In this document: in pieces, positions 61,546 to 64,000 of the stretch
Position numbering within the stretch: position 1 is the stretch's first letter
How the letters are laid out: each line of letters opens with the position of its first letter
Assembly: GCF_014874095.1 (NCBI RefSeq)
Contig: NZ_JADBEB010000001.1
Span: 2,914,001-2,978,000, forward strand
Length of the DNA stretch: 64,000 nucleotides
Direction of reading: 5' to 3'
From: Plantactinospora soyae
Lineage (GTDB): Bacteria; Actinomycetota; Actinomycetes; Mycobacteriales; Micromonosporaceae
Translations under genes and position numbers: made by a program
Notes under the pieces: model-generated
Told to the model about the DNA's origin: nothing
Database searches by the model: none
The model's input: only the letters and a program-made list of their open reading frames with translations

Positions 61546-64000
61546 TCAGCTCACCGCGTCGACCTTCACCAGGGCGCTGGCGACCACGGCACCCTCGACG
61601 GTGACGACCCGCATCTCGCCGGAGAGCTGCCGACCGGCGGCCGGAACCGACAGCGCGGTCACCGATCCGGTGATGCTCGTCGACTCCTGGTACGCCAGCG
61701 ATTCGTAGCCCGCCGGCGTCGACAGGTTGCCGAGGGCGGGGGAGAAGAACACGTCCCGGTAGTCGAGCTGGGTGGTGCCGGCCGGAACCGAGTACCCCTC
61801 GACCTCGATCACGTAGGTTCCCGCCGGCGGGTTCGCCAGCGAGACGGACTCCTCCGAGTCACCGTCGGCGTTGTACGCCATCCGTACGCCGTCCTTGTAG
61901 ACGTACAGGTCGAGGTCGGCACCGGCGTCGCTGGTGTTGCCGATCGCCACGTCGAGCCGGCTGGCCCCGGCCGGTACCGCCACCTCGTAGGAGAGCACCT
62001 CGTGGTGGGCGATGCTCGGCCGGGTCTCCCGCGTGCTGCCGAGCGGCCCGCCCGAACCGGTGATGACGACCGGACCGAAGGTGTTGGTCAGGTCCCAGGT
62101 GACCGGAGTCGGCTCCCCGGCCGTCACGCTGAGCAGCTCGATCTCGTCCGGGGTGACCTCGACGCCCTGGACCCGGGCCTGGACCTGGTACGGGTTGCCG
62201 AGCAGCGGAGACGTACGCCGCGACTCGACCTCGATCTCCCAGACCCCCGGGATCGGGTTGTCGTACGACCGTTCCTCCGGCTTGCAGACCGCGGCGTCGG
62301 AGAAGTTGGTGAAGCAGGCCGTGCTGGCGGTGGGGTCGACCGGAATGCCCCACGGGTTGATCGCGATGAACCGGGTCTGCGAGCCGGGGGCGACACCGGT
62401 CAGGTTGACCTGCAACGACCCCGCGCCCGCCGGCACGGTGACGAAGTAGGTCCGGAACAGGTTGCGGTCCACGTTGCCGCCGGCCGAGAAGGAGAAGTTC
62501 TTCTTCTTCGGCACCTCGGCGACGGTGACGGCGTTCATGAACTCGAAGTCCACCGCCGGGGTCGCCGGATCGTCGACCTCGACGATCGCGCTGTGTACCC
62601 CGACGCCCGCCTTCGCCTCGACGCTGAACGTGACAGTCTTGCCCAGCGGCAGGTCCAGGTGGTCCGGCACCTTGCCGAACACGTTGCCGGTGTTGCCGAC
62701 CAGGCGCAGGTCGTGCCGGACGGACCCCTTCGGCCCGCTGTTCCGGGTCACCTTGACCTTGTACGTCTTCGCCACGTTCGGCTTCTGCCCGCCCGCGCTG
62801 ACCGCGCACCGGTTGTAGATGCCGGTGCCCCGGTACGGCGTGGACAGCATGCTCGCCAGCGGCGTGCAGACCGGCGCGTCGACCGTGTAGTCCCGGGTTT
62901 CCAGCGCGGCGCCGGCCAGCAACTGCCAGGCCCCCGGCACGTTGAGCTGGCCGTTGCCCTGGCCGTGTGCCGGTACCCCGTCGATCCAGGACGCCGACGA
63001 GTACATCGCCCGGCGCAGCTCGGCGCTGGTGACCAGCTTGCGGTTCGCCTTGGCGGCCGAGAGCAGCAGCGCGATGCCGCCGGTCACCTGCGGCGCGGAC
63101 ATCGAGGTGCCGTTGATCATCTGGTACCCCGGCGGCAGCGGGTAGCCCGCCTCGGCCACCGGGCCGCCGGGCAGCCACAGCGGGGTGGTGGAGATCGCCG
63201 ACCCCGGTGCGGTGATGTTCGGCTTGAAGCCGCCGTCCTCACGGGGACCGCGCGAGGAGAAGTAGAGGAGCTGGTACGGCGTGCGGGTCTCCGAGCCGTA
63301 GTTGGCCAGGTAGGTCTCCTGGCTGATCCCGGCGGCGACGCTGACGATGTCGGTGACCGTGGACGGGTCGCCGATGGTGTTGATGCCGGGGCCGGAGTTG
63401 CCGGCCGAGAAGACGAGCTGGACGCCGAGTTCGTTGACGATCCGGTTGTACAGTTCGGCGCGCAGGTCACTGCCGTCGTTCATCGGGCCGAGGCCGCCGA
63501 TCGAGATGTTGACGACGTCCACGTCCCGGTTGACCACCAGCTCGACCATGCCGTCGGTGAGCGCGGCGAAGGTGCAGCCGCCGCCCCAGGAGCAGGCCCG
63601 GGCGGAGACCAGCTTCGCGCCGGGTGCGCCGCCGTCCAGGTTGGCGTTGCCGAACATGTCGTTCGCGGCGGTGATGCCGGCGACGTGTGAGCCGTGCGCG
63701 TCCTCGACGATGCCGATGTTGACGAAGTCGTACGCGCCGGGCAGGCCGGCCGGGGTGGTGTCGACGTCCTCGCGGAACTCGACCACGAACGGCGTCTGGT
63801 CGCGTACGTCGGTGTCCGGCTTGTCGGTGCCGAAGTGGCCCACGTCGTACCGCTGGCCGTACGGCCGCATCACCGGGTCGTCGGTGAAGTCCTGGTTCAG
63901 GTTGGCGTCCACCCGGACGTCGTTGGTCGTCGGGTCGTAGAGGATGCCGTACAGGTCGCTGGTGTCGCCGTCCCGGTTGACGTCACCGGCCGGCGCGCTG
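61546..64000 (-). CDS. secreted S8-family (subtilisin-like) serine protease, 5' end outside the window
   Basis: More than 815 residues are visible and the frame stays open through base 64000, so the start and probably the catalytic Asp lie beyond the edge. Visible catalytic motifs: His in EDAHGSHVAGITAA, the oxyanion Asn in VFSAGNSGPG and Ser in INGTSMSAPQVTGG. Long beta-rich domains follow, including a C-terminal PPC-like domain (LDVAIGNTSDAGADLDLYVYKDG). An acidic, Asn-rich stretch at the window edge (DVNRDGDTSDLYG) may bind calcium. The size and domain order suggest a large extracellular protease. It ends with a terminator shared with the convergent gene. Confidence 0.9.
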   Translation of the reverse strand, partial: SAPAGDVNRDGDTSDLYGILYDPTTNDVRVDANLNQDFTDDPVMRPYGQRYDVGHFGTDKPDTDVRDQTPFVVEFREDVDTTPAGLPGAYDFVNIGIVEDAHGSHVAGITAANDMFGNANLDGGAPGAKLVSARACSWGGGCTFAALTDGMVELVVNRDVDVVNISIGGLGPMNDGSDLRAELYNRIVNELGVQLVFSAGNSGPGINTIGDPSTVTDIVSVAAGISQETYLANYGSETRTPYQLLYFSSRGPREDGGFKPNITAPGSAISTTPLWLPGGPVAEAGYPLPPGYQMINGTSMSAPQVTGGIALLLSAAKANRKLVTSAELRRAMYSSASWIDGVPAHGQGNGQLNVPGAWQLLAGAALETRDYTVDAPVCTPLASMLSTPYRGTGIYNRCAVSAGGQKPNVAKTYKVKVTRNSGPKGSVRHDLRLVGNTGNVFGKVPDHLDLPLGKTVTFSVEAKAGVGVHSAIVEVDDPATPAVDFEFMNAVTVAEVPKKKNFSFSAGGNVDRNLFRTYFVTVPAGAGSLQVNLTGVAPGSQTRFIAINPWGIPVDPTASTACFTNFSDAAVCKPEERSYDNPIPGVWEIEVESRRTSPLLGNPYQVQARVQGVEVTPDEIELLSVTAGEPTPVTWDLTNTFGPVVITGSGGPLGSTRETRPSIAHHEVLSYEVAVPAGASRLDVAIGNTSDAGADLDLYVYKDGVRMAYNADGDSEESVSLANPPAGTYVIEVEGYSVPAGTTQLDYRDVFFSPALGNLSTPAGYESLAYQESTSITGSVTALSVPAAGRQLSGEMRVVTVEGAVVASALVKVDAVS

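Overview
The window is high-GC DNA with strong G/C third-position bias and frequent GTG starts. Many genes carry a TANNNT hexamer 6-8 bases before the start codon and no Shine-Dalgarno (SD), the signature of leaderless transcripts. Together with actinobacterial families (GuaB1, AccE, PIN-PhoH, mycosin, GTP-dependent PckG, the short Z-prenyl synthase, DUF4245 next to glpX), this points to an actinomycete, most likely Micromonosporaceae. The family-level placement is inference. It looks like chromosomal core and semi-core DNA. I see no rRNA, tRNA, CRISPR array, transposase, prophage or biosynthetic megasynthase.

Layout. 1-10 kb: end of an acyl-CoA mutase subunit, an M20 amidohydrolase, a DUF4349 lipoprotein, a metallo-hydrolase, two conserved unknowns, an ABC-2 exporter and a divergent histidine kinase. 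10-17 kb: an LpdA-type flavoprotein, a probable scar of two deleted genes, the ATP-grasp / alpha-E / transglutaminase operon, and a short threonyl-tRNA synthetase paralogue behind what looks like a threonine attenuator (leaderless leader peptide with three Thr codons in a row, then two competing hairpins). 17-25 kb: DoxX/TetR pair, guaB1, acyl-CoA carboxylase alpha chain, and a PadR-controlled ABC exporter with the same 19-bp operator at both promoters. 25-37 kb: O-methyltransferase, maf, a lower-GC mini type VII secretion cassette (mycosin plus two secreted-type proteins), carboxylase epsilon subunit, a membrane Ser/Thr kinase, GntR, an M50 protease, panE, carboxylase beta chain and birA. The conserved actinobacterial order birA-accD5-accE-maf-accA3 can still be read here, but insertions have split it. 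37-47 kb: PH-domain protein, MaoC/GtrA genes, pckG, a geranylgeranyl-reductase-like enzyme, a Z-prenyl synthase and otsB. 47-52 kb: an XRE regulator divergent from an operon whose genes are linked by a chain of tiny overlapping ORFs, then PIN-PhoH, a lytic transglycosylase and a rhomboid protease. 52-64 kb: TrxR-like ferredoxin reductase, a TetR/epimerase pair with two palindromic operators, glpX/DUF4245, an LppX-type lipoprotein, xseA-xseB divergent from ispH, a lipoprotein, and a large secreted subtilase running off the right end.

Most unusual signals: (1) the threonine attenuator upstream of the ThrRS paralogue; (2) a recurring pattern in which the last bases of a gene, stop codon included, are tandemly repeated downstream with a period that is usually not a multiple of three (DoxX, O-methyltransferase, maf, panE, otsB); (3) a chain of five successive 4-base ATGA/GTGA overlaps through micro-ORFs at 48306-48509; (4) a hairpin that buries a perfect SD between the kinase and a small membrane-protein gene. 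All coordinates and structures were read by eye. No alignment, folding or database search was run.
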